From Veronia nyctiphanis (GTDB taxonomy: Bacteria > Pseudomonadota > Gammaproteobacteria > Enterobacterales > Vibrionaceae): a stretch of 64,000 nt of DNA. Under the pieces are notes generated by a model. It was not told where the DNA came from, ran no database searches, and saw only the letters and a list, made by a program, of their open reading frames with translations. The stretch spans positions 124,001 to 188,000 of the forward strand of contig NZ_PEIB01000001.1 of the NCBI RefSeq assembly GCF_004116385.1, read 5' to 3'. Below, piece after piece: positions 18,313 to 27,831 of this stretch. Made by a program: the position numbers and the translations under genes. Position 1 is the first letter of the stretch, and each line of letters starts with the position of its first letter.

Positions 18313-19095
18313 ACCACTGGTAGGTCTGACCCGAGGGCAGAAAAAAGTACGTTTAACGACGGGTATGCCGCTGATCAGGTTACTCATCAGTCTGATGGTA
18401 TTGGTCGGATTGTGGCAAGCCATCGTGAGCCTGTTTAATCTGCCGGGGTTTATTTTGCCTGCACCTGATGAGGTGTTCCTCCGGTTGGTTAATCGTTACG
18501 ACGTTCTGTTAAAGCATGCACTGGTAACCGGACAGGAGATAGTGCTCGGTTTACTGTTGGGCCTGAGTGTTGGCTTTGTGTTTGCTCTACAAATGCTGCT
18601 GTTTCGCCCGGTAAAAACCTGGATGTTACCGCTGCTTATAGCCAGCCAGGCAGTGCCTGTTTTTGCCATTGCACCTGTGCTGATGCTGTGGCTCGGTTAC
18701 GGCATCGGTTCGAAAGTCGTGATGGCGGCAATCATTATTTTCTTCCCGGTGACGACGTGCTGTTTTGATGGCTTGAACTCAACCCCCAAAGGGTACCTAG
18801 ACCTTGCCAAGACCATGGGTGCCTCAAAGTGGCAGGAACTCTGGCATGTGAGGCTACCTGCCGCTATGCCCTCAATCGCCTCTGGCTTAAAAATTGCCGT
18901 AGTTATTGCCCCCATAGGTGCGGTTGCTGGTGAGTGGGTAGGGGCCAGTGAGGGGCTTGGTTACCTGATGTTACAAGCGAATGCTCGAATGATGATTGAT
19001 GAGATGTTTGCGGCCTTGCTTTTACTCTCTTTCATGCAATCGCCCTGTATTTTTTGACTGATTATTTATTGAAGAAGCTCATTCCCTGGTCATGA
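18299..19095 (+). CDS. thiX: ABC transporter permease for thiamine pyrimidine precursor (ThiX), with one-base frameshift
   Basis: Inner-membrane permease of the BPD_transp_1 type with about six hydrophobic segments (for example [19 protein letters not shown]). The EAA loop, the contact site for the ATPase, is seen as [27 protein letters not shown]. The start is ATG 18299, inside the end of thiZ. The frame breaks at 19036: TTCATGCAATC should be TTCATGGCAATC, restoring [21 protein letters not shown] and ending at a TGA at 19093-19095. Restored length 265 residues. Read literally it ends at 19057 with SFMQSPCIF. Confidence 0.88.
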
Positions 19096-19133
19096 CCAGG
19101 ACAACCCAATCTGTAAAAAGGAATTTATCTGTG

Positions 19134-20075
19134 ATGAAGAAATTAGGACTGTCACTCTTGTTCTGCGCGTTACTTCCGTTGCCTGCAGTGGCGCAAGAGA
19201 AAGCCATGACCTTGATGCTTGACTGGTTCGTCAACCCCAACCACGGCCCTATTGTCATTGCTCAGCAAAAGGGATATTTCGAACAACAAGGGCTAAAAAT
19301 TACTGTGCAGGAGCCTGCGGATCCGAGTATGCCGCCTAAGCTGGTTGCAGCTGGAAAAGCAGACCTCGCGATTTCTTACCAGCCAAACTTGACCATTGAT
19401 GTCGCTGCCGGTTTACCGCTTATCAGAGCCGCGACGCTGGTGGCGACACCCCTGAATACCCTTATGGTACTAGACAACAAAAAGTTGAAAGACTTGTCTG
19501 ATCTGAAAGGTAAAAAAATCGGGATTGCGATAGCAGGTAATGAAGAAGCCACGATCGGCACCATGCTCGGCAGCCAAGGTGTTGCTTATGACGATGTTGA
19601 AATCATCCATGTTGGCTGGGCGCTGTCTTCATCTTTGGCTTCTGGCAAGGTAGACGCTATCTGGGGTGGGTTCCGTAACTTTGAAACGAACCAGCTCGCC
19701 ATTGAAGGTTATGAGTCAAAAGCCTTCTTCCCGGAAGAGCACGGTGTACCTGCTTATGACGAGCTCGTCTTTGTTGCCAATGCGAACACTTATGATAAGG
19801 CAGCCATTCAAGCCTTTAACCGTGCGATTGAGCAAGCAACGACGTATATCGTGAATCACCCGAATCAGGCATGGAACGAGTTTGTTACCTATTCGCCAGA
19901 TACCCTGAACAACGAGCTGAACAAAAGAGCGTGGAAAGACACCTTAACCCGCTTTGCACTCCGCCCGTCTGCCGTTGATTTGAAACGTTATGACGACTAC
20001 GCGCAATTTATGTTCAAGCACAAAATCATCGCGTCAGTGCCAGCAGCCGCTGATTATGTGCCAGATCTGAACTAA
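19134..20075 (+). CDS. thiY: periplasmic thiamine pyrimidine precursor-binding protein ThiY
   Basis: Periplasmic binding protein of the NMT1/THI5-like family, which binds formylaminopyrimidine or HMP. The signal peptide is MKKLGLSLLFCALLPLPAVAQ, and the mature protein begins near EKAMTLMLDWFVNPNHGP, a stretch typical of ThiY. Conserved features include YFEQQGLKI and KLVAAGKADLAISY. Start choice: ATG 19134 follows AAAGGA by 11 bases; GTG at 19131 is three bases earlier and equally possible, and an ATG at 19092 overlaps the end of thiX. Length is 313 residues. Confidence 0.9.
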   Translation: MKKLGLSLLFCALLPLPAVAQEKAMTLMLDWFVNPNHGPIVIAQQKGYFEQQGLKITVQEPADPSMPPKLVAAGKADLAISYQPNLTIDVAAGLPLIRAATLVATPLNTLMVLDNKKLKDLSDLKGKKIGIAIAGNEEATIGTMLGSQGVAYDDVEIIHVGWALSSSLASGKVDAIWGGFRNFETNQLAIEGYESKAFFPEEHGVPAYDELVFVANANTYDKAAIQAFNRAIEQATTYIVNHPNQAWNEFVTYSPDTLNNELNKRAWKDTLTRFALRPSAVDLKRYDDYAQFMFKHKIIASVPAAADYVPDLN

Positions 20076-20106
20076 TCGCGCACTCGTCGTAAAAGGAGAA
20101 AATTAT

Positions 20107-20769
20107 ATGCAGCATAAGGACTTAATCTCTGCATGTCAGAGCGAGTGGCAGGCTTACACAGAGCACAGTTTTGTCAGCCAGCTTGCGGATGGCACGCTCG
20201 ATCAAGCGTGTTACCTCCATTATCTCAAACAGGATTTTCTTTTTCTCAAGCAGTATGCCCGTGCTTACGCTTTGGCGATTTACAAAGCGCGGACCTTGAA
20301 AGACATGCGTCAGGCTTTACCGAGCGTCCACGCATTGTTGGAGCATGAGATTAACCATCACATTACCTACTGTGCCGAATGGGGGATTTCAGAATCCGAT
20401 CTTGAGCAAGAGCCAGAAGACGCTGGCACTGTCGCTTATACCCGTTATGTCCTTGATACAGGCATGGCGGGTGACATTCTCGATTTATTTGCTGCACTGG
20501 CGCCTTGCTCGATTGGCTATGCGCAAATCGGTAAGCGATTACTTGAAGCGAGTGTTGATCTTAAAGGTAACCCCTATGCAAGCTGGATAAATCTCTATGG
20601 TGGTGATGAATTTCAGCAAGGTGTCGAACAAGGCGCACAGCAAATTGATGCATTGCTTGCCGACATCGAACTGAACAGCGCACGTGGTCAGCAGCTTATT
20701 GATGTCTTCAAAACAGCGACACGAATGGAAGTTGCCTTCTGGCAACAAGGTTTAGATATTTCGCGTTAA
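20107..20769 (+). CDS. tenA: aminopyrimidine aminohydrolase / thiaminase II TenA
   Basis: TenA hydrolyses aminomethylpyrimidine, a thiamine breakdown product, to HMP so that it can be reused. The all-helical TenA/THI-4 fold is evident, with YLHYLKQDFLFLKQYARAYALA near residue 37 and the catalytic cysteine in LAPCSIGYAQIG near residue 138. The protein is 220 residues. AAGGAG precedes the ATG. Position directly after thiXYZ fits a pathway in which imported pyrimidines are deaminated and then phosphorylated by ThiD. Confidence 0.94.
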   Translation: MQHKDLISACQSEWQAYTEHSFVSQLADGTLDQACYLHYLKQDFLFLKQYARAYALAIYKARTLKDMRQALPSVHALLEHEINHHITYCAEWGISESDLEQEPEDAGTVAYTRYVLDTGMAGDILDLFAALAPCSIGYAQIGKRLLEASVDLKGNPYASWINLYGGDEFQQGVEQGAQQIDALLADIELNSARGQQLIDVFKTATRMEVAFWQQGLDISR

Positions 20770-20778
20770 GGAGTGACA

Positions 20779-21564
20779 ATGAAACTTGATGGAATAATTG
20801 ATGCGTTGGCGCGCGTTCGAGAGCAAAAACCACTTGTGGTGAATATCACTAATTATGTGGTGATGAATAACACCGCCAATGCGCTCCTCGCCATTGGGGC
20901 GTCTCCAATCATGGCGCATTCAAAAGAAGAGATGGCGGAAATGATGAGCTTCTCCGGCGCGCTCGTCATCAATATTGGTACGCTCGACAGCCAGTGGGTG
21001 CCTAGAATGCGTTTTGCGGTCGAAGAGGCTAATAAAAATGGCAAGACAGTCATTCTCGACCCGGTAGGGTGCGGTGCCAGTGGCCTGAGAACGGAGACAT
21101 CGCGTGAGATTGCCCGACAAGCAGACAACCTCATTATTCGAGGGAATGCGTCTGAAGTTATGGCACTAGCAGGTGAGAGTGCTCAGACAAAAGGTGTCGA
21201 TTCGCAAGATGCCAGCAGTGATGCACTGGCAGCCGCCCGTTTTCTTGTCGCCGAGTATGGTGCCAGTGTTGTTGTCTCTGGTGAAACTGACCACATAGTG
21301 ACCGTAGAGGGCGAAACAACGTTGTCGAATGGTCACGTCATGATGCCATATGTGACAGGTATGGGGTGCACATTGAGTGCGCTGACTGGCGCATTTGCCG
21401 CTGTTGGTGAGAAAACCGGGCTTGCTGCTGCGGCTGTCATGGGTGTAGCAGGTGAGATCGCTGCAGAGAAAGCCAATGGTCCGGGTAGTCTCCAGTTACA
21501 TCTGACCGACGCGCTTTATAACCTGACGGATGATGAGTTAACTTCCCGTCTGAAAATAGGCTGA
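20779..21564 (+). CDS. thiM: hydroxyethylthiazole kinase ThiM
   Basis: ThiM phosphorylates the thiazole alcohol HET, salvaging the other half of thiamine. Ribokinase-fold signatures are [24 protein letters not shown] near residue 24, [11 protein letters not shown] near residue 92, and the catalytic loop [15 protein letters not shown] near residue 195. ATG 20779 is five bases after AAGGAG (20768-20773), which itself overlaps the tenA stop; a GTG at 20773 is inside that site and unlikely. Length is 261 residues. Confidence 0.94.
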   Translation: MKLDGIIDALARVREQKPLVVNITNYVVMNNTANALLAIGASPIMAHSKEEMAEMMSFSGALVINIGTLDSQWVPRMRFAVEEANKNGKTVILDPVGCGASGLRTETSREIARQADNLIIRGNASEVMALAGESAQTKGVDSQDASSDALAAARFLVAEYGASVVVSGETDHIVTVEGETTLSNGHVMMPYVTGMGCTLSALTGAFAAVGEKTGLAAAAVMGVAGEIAAEKANGPGSLQLHLTDALYNLTDDELTSRLKIG

Positions 21565-21573
21565 ACCCACTCT

Positions 21574-21601
21574 GGACAGGCAGTCTTGCCTGTCCCTTTT
21601 C
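21574..21601 (+). terminator. hairpin between thiM and thiE, terminator-like
   Basis: GGACAGGCA-GTCT-TGCCTGTCC is a perfect 9-bp stem followed by CTTTT. It sits inside the operon, 20 bases before thiE, and may lower thiE expression or protect the upstream message. Confidence 0.65.
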
Positions 21602-21619
21602 GAGCTAAGCGAGTGAAGA

Positions 21620-22237
21620 ATGAATCCTTACCAGCTTTATCTAGTGACAGATGAAAACATTGATACAGATGCTATCACTCATATCGTTGCTACAGCGATT
21701 GAAGGTGGTGTAACTATGGTTCAGCTGAGAGAGAAAAAAGCGAGTACCCGTCAATTTTTGACCAAAGCACAGGCGCTGAAACGAGTGACGGCAGATGCAG
21801 GTGTACCGCTTATTATTAATGATAGGGTGGATATCGCCTTGGCTGTTGATGCTGATGGGGTTCATCTCGGTCAGTCAGATATGCCAGTGAAAAAGGCCAG
21901 AGAGTTGCTCGGTCCAGAAAAGCTGATTGGTTTATCGATTGAGAGTGAGTCACAGTTGGCTGATGTCAGTAATGAGCCTCTCGATTACATAGGTCTGAGT
22001 GCTATTTTTGCTACTAATACCAAAACAGACACAATTAAGGCATGGGGGCTCGATGGGTTAAAACACGCTGTAGCGATGTCACCTGTTCCTGTCGTGGCTA
22101 TTGGCGGTATTAATGAGACGAACATAAGCGATATTTATCGAACGGGTGCGCATGGCGCAGCGTTAGTGTCAGCTATTTGTAGCGCGCAAGATCCTGCGGC
22201 CGCATCCCGCACGCTAAAACTGAAAATGCCGGAGTAA
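21620..22237 (+). CDS. thiE: thiamine-phosphate synthase ThiE
   Basis: ThiE joins HMP-PP with thiazole phosphate to give thiamine phosphate, the step that uses the products of ThiD and ThiM. TIM-barrel signatures are VQLREKKASTRQF near residue 34, IINDRVDIALAVDADGVHLGQSDMP near residue 65, and the phosphate-binding VVAIGGINETN near residue 157. Length is 205 residues. It is the last gene of the riboswitch operon; there is no clear terminator downstream, only an inverted repeat ATGCCGG/CCGGCAT spanning its stop codon. Confidence 0.94.
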   Translation: MNPYQLYLVTDENIDTDAITHIVATAIEGGVTMVQLREKKASTRQFLTKAQALKRVTADAGVPLIINDRVDIALAVDADGVHLGQSDMPVKKARELLGPEKLIGLSIESESQLADVSNEPLDYIGLSAIFATNTKTDTIKAWGLDGLKHAVAMSPVPVVAIGGINETNISDIYRTGAHGAALVSAICSAQDPAAASRTLKLKMPE

Positions 22238-22281
22238 CCCGGCATTAGCCTGATAAAGCCTTTGGAGCTTATTTGACGCTT

Positions 22282-22694
22282 TCAGCGTAAGTTTTTAACC
22301 GCCCCCTGATTAATCACAAACTCTGCTTCTTTGGTGTTCACGTAAGACATAAACTCGTCTTTGTTACTCGCTTCCCCGACTTGAATGATACCCACCATCG
22401 CCATGATCGCATGCATTGGTACGCGTAAACACCCTCCTTATCAAATGTTACGCTGACAGGTTTGTTGAGTTCACCTTTCCACGTGACGCTGCCTGTTGGT
22501 GTAAATGTTGATTCGGCGTTATGCCCAATATCGGTCGGTACAAAATTTACAGTGTCTCCAGCGCTGATTTTTAGGTAAGCAGGGGAGAAGACCATCGCAC
22601 CTTCAGCGCCTCCATTGAGCATTTTCACTTCATGTTCTGCAGCAGAAAGAACGGAGGGTATAAACAGGCAAAGAGCCAAAATAAGTTGTTTCAT
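22282..22694 (-). pseudogene. pseudoazurin (blue copper protein), frame broken by a probable 7-base deletion at the copper site
   Basis: A periplasmic type-1 copper electron carrier by homology. The signal peptide MKQLILALCLFIPSVLSA is followed by HEVKMLNGGAEGAMVFSPAYLKISAGDTV, with the first copper-ligand His in DIGHNAEST. The second ligand region YQC is present, but the expected C-x-P-H is missing: the frame shifts after CAATGCATG and the correct continuation IMAMVGIIQVGEASNKDEF lies in another frame, ending at 22282-22284. Restoring seven bases between GCATGC copies would give the usual C-x-P-H-x-x-M and 139 residues. As read, the protein stops at 22338 with an unrelated tail and would not bind copper. 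Whether this is a real deletion or an assembly error is open. Confidence 0.75.
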
Positions 22695-22759
22695 CCTTTA
22701 GATCCTTTTTATTTACTACTGAGTTGAGCGCCAAGATAAAATAATAAACCGTTTATTAT

Positions 22760-22778
22760 GATAATGGTTCTCATTATT
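22760..22778. promoter_or_regulatory. Fur box upstream of pseudoazurin
   Basis: GATAATGGTTCTCATTATT matches 15 of 19 bases of the consensus GATAATGATAATCATTATC, 66 bases upstream of the pseudoazurin start. Confidence 0.6.
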
Positions 22779-23547
22779 GTTTATAGGAGTGAAAATGCAA
22801 TGCGACCTAGTAACTAAATCTGACATCTCAAAGTAGGAGAAGACATCAACAGCATTTTTTGCCAACTGTTAGTCAAATTTGCATCTAGAAGTGAGGTGGT
22901 GAAATTGATCTTTCGACATTGTGTCCAGCGGACACTCGCCTTAACTTGTACGTTTATTTAATCGTATGATTAATCAGAAAAATAAGCGTATTTCGTACTG
23001 TTTATTTATGCATGCTTTGGATTTTCCAAAATAATACAGCGTCGGATATCTAATAGAATATCATTCTATTAATTTACTTATAATTTTTAGAGTCTTATAA
23101 GTTTTAGCGATATCTATATAAGGTAACTAAATGATGAGTAAATTTAGTTAAGTAGTTATAAATATAAAAAATAAATAGATAAAAATATCTTTTCCTCTTC
23201 TGGTGTATAGAACCTTGCGAAAGGTCATAACTCTTACCTGACAGTGAAGAAACTCCTTAGCAATTGATTTTATTGAATTTTAATTTTTATGTTACTATTG
23301 AACCGAAAAACTCATTAATGATTCACTGTTATCTTTTTTATTTCATTTTTCCTAGATTTAACTCGATTCTATAAGAGTGCGCTTAATTATTTTGTATCGT
23401 TCCAACGCTGATTTTTACTAGCTAGATCTCACTATCATAAAAAAATTATCGTTAAAAAATAACATCTACATTTAGTTGCATATATTTAATATGAATATTT
23501 CGATTTCACATTTGTTAAAAAGAAATCTACATTGATTTAACAAATGG
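22779..23547. other. long AT-rich noncoding region upstream of the LacI-type regulator
   Basis: About 770 bases with very low GC and stop codons in all frames. No gene, riboswitch or repeat is recognised. The sharp fall in GC compared with both neighbours is notable and may mark a junction or an H-NS-bound segment. Confidence 0.5.
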
Positions 23548-23563
23548 TTTGGAATGTTCCAAA
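23548..23563. promoter_or_regulatory. palindromic operator-like site before lacI-type gene
   Basis: TTTGGAA-TG-TTCCAAA is a perfect 7-bp inverted repeat, the size and form of LacI-family operators, 40 bases upstream of the chosen start codon. Autoregulation is inferred. Confidence 0.5.
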
Positions 23564-23603
23564 GCGCATTGGCTTAATTCAAAGCTGGCGGAATCGAATA
23601 GTA

Positions 23604-24721
23604 ATGACAAAAACGCATACACCAGGTAACGGAAAGCGGAACGCATCGTCGAAACGTTCCAAAAGTAAGGTCACTATGATTGATGTGGCTGTTAGTGCTG
23701 GTGTGTCTAAATCGACGGTATCTCTTGTTTTGAGTGGCAGTATGTCAGTCAGCGACGAGAAGAAAGCGAGCGTCAACAAAGCGATAAAAGAACTGGGTTA
23801 TGTTTACAATCGAGGCGCTGCGGGCTTGCGCGGTGGGCCCTCGAACATGGTCGCAATTCTTTCTAATAATCTGACCAGTCCTTATTTCGCTCAGGTTCTC
23901 ATGGGGCTTGAACCATACCTTGAGCAAATGGGCATGATGCCCATCATTATGGATTTGAACGAGAGCCTAGAGAGGCAAAGTCGGTTCGTTGCGTCGCTCC
24001 GTGAATACAACATTGCCGCCATAATTATCACGCCCGCACCAGGCACCACGAAAGAGTGGATAGACAACATTCATATCAGCGGGCTCCCTATTGTTTCTAT
24101 CATGCGTGAAGTTGAAAACGCTGTGTCTCCGGTTGTCAAAGCGGATAACCGTTTGGGCACGTTTTTATCTACCCAATCCCTTATTCAACTTGGTCATCGC
24201 AACATTGTGTTTATCGGTGGTCAGGAAACGTTTTCAGATTTTGTAGAGCGAAAGTTGGGTTACCTCGATGCCATGCGGGAAGCGGAGCTGGATGTTTCTG
24301 CGCATTTCATTCAGCCGGGTCCGAGCTCTCGCATATACAGCAGTGAATTAGCCAAAGAAGTGTTGTTCAAACACCCGGAAATCACTGCGTTCTCATGTTT
24401 CAGTGATGAAGTGCCTACGGCGTATACAACGGCCTGAATGAGCTAGGAATGACACCCGGCAAAGAAGTGTCGGTCGTCGGCTTCGATGACTTAAACGATT
24501 CGCGGTTGTTATCACCGCCCCTGACTACCGTGAGGGTAAAAGGGGCTGATATTGGCCGCGAAGCTTGCTACCTGTTGGAACGACTGCTCGGAAATGAGCA
24601 TGCACCCAAAAAGATCCTGGTGGATGTCGAATTGATAGAGCGGGAGTCAAACACCCCCCCAACGGGGTCAATGGGCGCTGCAACAGAGCCTCTGGAAAGG
24701 AAAGCCCGTAAGGGCCGATAA
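23604..24721 (+). CDS. LacI family transcriptional regulator, with one-base frameshift
   Basis: A sugar-responsive repressor by family. The N-terminal helix-turn-helix reads [22 protein letters not shown] near residue 24, followed by a periplasmic-binding-like sensor domain ([21 protein letters not shown] onward). I chose ATG 23604 because the palindrome at 23548-23563 lies inside the longer frame from 23544. The frame breaks at 24413: GAAGTGCCTACGG should be GAAGTGGCCTACGG, restoring [19 protein letters not shown] and the C-terminal [22 protein letters not shown]. Restored length is 372 residues. It is followed nine bases later by the transporter genes, which it probably controls. Confidence 0.88.
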
Positions 24722-24729
24722 ATAATGGG

Positions 24730-25982
24730 ATGAAAAACATGAAAAAGCCAATTGTGAGAACCTTGCTTTCAGCTGCCGTTACCTTGGGTATGGCAAATGC
24801 TGCGCAAGCAACAGATGTTGAAGTACTTCACTGGTGGACATCAGGCGGGGAAGCGGCTGCGCTGAACGTTCTGAAAGATGATTTACAGACCAAAGGAGTG
24901 GGTTGGAAAGACATGCCGATCGCGGGTGGTGGGGGTAGTAACGCGATGACAGTGCTTCGTGCTCGCGTTACGTCGGGGAATCCGCCAACCGCTGTTCAGA
25001 TGCTGGGTTTTGATATTCAGGACTGGGCATCAGAAGGTGTGGTCGCAACCTGAATGCAGTGGCAAAAGAAGAAGGTTGGGACAAAGTTGTGCCTTCTGCG
25101 TTGCAGCGTTTTGCTAAGTACGACGGTAAGTGGGTATCTGCGCCGGTTAACGTTCACTCAACCAACTGGATTTGGGCGAACAAAGCAGTGCTCGACAAAG
25201 TGGGTGCCAAAGTACCAAGTAATTGGGACGAAATGATTGCGACCATGGACAAGCTGAAAGCGGCTGGCTACATCCCGCTGGCGCATGGTGGTCAGGCATG
25301 GCAGGACGCAACCATTTTCGATGGTGTGGTACTGACAACCGGCGGTATCGACTTCTATCGCAAAGCGTTTGTAGAACTCGATCCGAAAGCACTGGGTTCT
25401 AAAACTATGGAAAAAGCCTTCGATCGCATGAAGCAGCTACGGGGATATGTTGACGATAACTTCCCAGGCCGTGATTGGAACCTTGCCACTGCCATGGTTA
25501 TTGAAGGCAAAGCTGGCATGCAAATTATGGGTGACTGGGCGAAAGGCGAGTTCCTGAAAGCGGGCAATGTACCGGGTGAAGATTTTGTGTGCTTCCGTAT
25601 GCCGGGCACGCAAGGCATGGTGACCTTTAACTCAGACCAATTTGTAATGTTCGATGTGGGTAAGAGTTCTGCGCAGGACGAGATGGCGAAATCCATCATG
25701 GCCCCTAAGTTCCAATCAGCGTTTAACGTGGTGAAAGGTTCAGTACCTGCACGTACAGACGTTTCTGATGCCGACTTTGATGCTTGTGGTAAGAAAGGAA
25801 TGAAAGATCTGGCGGAAGCCAATGCCAGTGACACCTTAGTGGGCAGTATGGCTCACGGACACGCTGCCCCTGCTGCGGTTAAAAACGCGGTGTATGACGT
25901 GGTGACTAACCACTTCAATGGCGGTATGACATCTGCTCAGGCAGTAAAAGCGCTGGTTTCAGCGGTAGCAGATGCGCAGTAG
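24730..25982 (+). CDS. sugar ABC transporter substrate-binding protein (glucose/mannose type), with one-base frameshift
   Basis: Extracellular solute-binding protein family 1. The signal peptide ([24 protein letters not shown]) is followed by [22 protein letters not shown] and [22 protein letters not shown], stretches like those of GtsA, the Pseudomonas glucose-binding protein. The frame breaks at 25045: GTGGTCGCAACC should be GTGGTCGGCAACC, giving [18 protein letters not shown]. Restored length 417 residues. Read pieces are 24730-25053 and about 25059-25982. A second in-frame ATG at 24739 is also possible as the start. Glucose or a related hexose is the likely ligand, but this needs binding data. 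Confidence 0.88.
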
Positions 25983-26041
25983 TGTTTAGTAGTGGATGGC
26001 TGGAGCCAAAGCAGTTCGGCTCCGGTCTACAAGGATGAATT

Positions 26042-26944
26042 ATGGCTTCTTATCCAAAAAAAGGTTCACGGGGATGGTGGCAGCAGCAAATCCCAAAACT
26101 TGTGCTAGCCCCGTCGTTTGCCCTGATCCTTTTATTTGTCTACGGCTTCATAATCTGGACGGCATACATTTCCTTCAGCAAGTCCAGAATGTTGCCAAAT
26201 TATGACCTGATTGGTCTTAGACCTTATGAAAAACTCTGGAATTCTCTCAACTGGCAGGTTGCTCTCGAAAACCTCGCCGTGTTTGGCGGGCTCTACATCA
26301 TCATCTGTTGCGCATTAGGCTTGTTCTTGGCCATTTTGCTGGATCAGCGTATTCGGATAGAGGGCGGTTTACGACCTATTTTCCTCTACCCAATGGCGTT
26401 GAGCTTTATTGTGACAGGTACAGCATGGAAGTGGTTTTTAAACCCGGGCTTAGGCCTTGAAAAAACCATGCAGAACTGGGGTTGGGAAAGCTTCAGCTTT
26501 GACTGGCTGGTTAACCCCGATATGGCAATTTATACCGTCGTCATTGCTGGCGTCTGGCAAACGTCAGGGTTTGTGATGGCGATGTTCCTCGCCGGGTTAC
26601 GCGGCATCGATAGCGAGATCCTCAAGGCCGCACAGCTCGATGGTGCACCGCCATACAAAATGTACACGCGGATCATTATCCCGCAACTGCGCCCGGTGTT
26701 TTTGAGTGCGTTTATCGTGCTGGCTCATATGGCGATCAAGAGTTACGACTTAGTCATCGCTCTGACTGGGGGCGGTCCGGGAAATGCCACCGAGTTGCCT
26801 GCCACCTTCATGTATTCATACACCTTTACCCGCAACCAAATGGCGGTGGGTTCGGCCAGTGCCATCATCATGCTGATGACCATTGCTGCCATCATCATTC
26901 CATACCTGTATTCCGAGCTGAAGGAGGGGAAAAATGCACACTGA
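26042..26944 (+). CDS. sugar ABC transporter permease (MalF/UgpA type)
   Basis: First inner-membrane permease of the sugar importer, 300 residues with about six hydrophobic segments (for example LVLAPSFALILLFVYGFIIWTAYISF). The EAA loop is EILKAAQLDGAPPYKMYTRIIIPQLRPVF near residue 200. AAGGA lies before the ATG. The end overlaps the second permease by 11 bases, as is usual for such pairs. Confidence 0.93.
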   Translation: MASYPKKGSRGWWQQQIPKLVLAPSFALILLFVYGFIIWTAYISFSKSRMLPNYDLIGLRPYEKLWNSLNWQVALENLAVFGGLYIIICCALGLFLAILLDQRIRIEGGLRPIFLYPMALSFIVTGTAWKWFLNPGLGLEKTMQNWGWESFSFDWLVNPDMAIYTVVIAGVWQTSGFVMAMFLAGLRGIDSEILKAAQLDGAPPYKMYTRIIIPQLRPVFLSAFIVLAHMAIKSYDLVIALTGGGPGNATELPATFMYSYTFTRNQMAVGSASAIIMLMTIAAIIIPYLYSELKEGKNAH

Positions 26945-27811
26945 GTCTTCGTCTCCTTTTTCTGGACCACGATTCTGGCGGATTGCCATTTACACCACGC
27001 TGATCGTATTCGCCTGTATGTACCTTCTGCCACTGTTTGTGATGTTGGTGACCTCGTTTAAGTCACTGGCAGAGATCAGACAGGGCAATATGATGGCTTT
27101 CCCTGAAATGTGGACCATTGAGCCCTGGCTTTCCGCATGGGGAAGCGCATGTATAGGCCTGACTTGCGAGGGGATCAGCGGGTACTTTGGTAATTCCATC
27201 ATGATCACGGTCCCGGGTGTGTTGCTATCGACCTTGCTAGGCGCGATTAACGGCTATGTGCTAACAAAATGGCGTTTCCCCGGTCACCGTTGGGTGTTTG
27301 GTCTGATGCTGTTCGGTTGCTTTATCCCGTTTCAGGTGGTGCTGGTGCCGATGTCTCAGGTGTTGGGAACACTTGGTATTGCGAATACCACGCCGGGTTT
27401 GGTGCTTGTTCACGTGACCTACGGCTTAGGATTCACCACGCTGTTTTTCCGCAACTACTACGAAGCATTCCCTCAGGAGCTGGTGCGAGCGGCGATGATT
27501 GATGGTGCGGGGTTCTTCAAGATGTTCTTCCGTATTCTGTTACCAAGCTCTGGTCCGATTATCGTGGTCACGGTGATCTGGCAGTTCACCAACATCTGGA
27601 ATGATTTCCTGTTCGGGGCATCTTTCTCATCAGGCGGATCAGCACCGATCACGGTTGCTCTGAATAACTTGGTGAACTCGTCGACGGGTGTCAAAGAGTA
27701 CAACGTGCACATGGCCGCGGCATGATAGCTGCACTGCCGACACTGTTTGTTTATGTTGTCGCCGGACGCTACTTCGTCCGCGGTCTGATGGCAGGCTCGG
27801 TGAAAGGATAA
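26934..27811 (+). CDS. sugar ABC transporter permease (MalG/UgpE type), with one-base frameshift
   Basis: Second permease, with an N-terminal membrane segment ([22 protein letters not shown]) and the EAA loop [28 protein letters not shown] near residue 183. The frame breaks at 27721: GCGGCATGATAG should carry one more C (GCGGCCATGATAG), restoring [33 protein letters not shown] and ending at 27809-27811. Restored length 292 residues, with the conserved C-terminal [13 protein letters not shown] of this permease group. Read literally it ends at 27725. Confidence 0.9.
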
Positions 27812-27831
27812 CGGGGTAAAGGATTAACAAC

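Noticed and set aside
22226-22245. Inverted repeat ATGCCGG/CCGGCAT over the thiE stop as a terminator
   Set aside because: There is no T tract after it.
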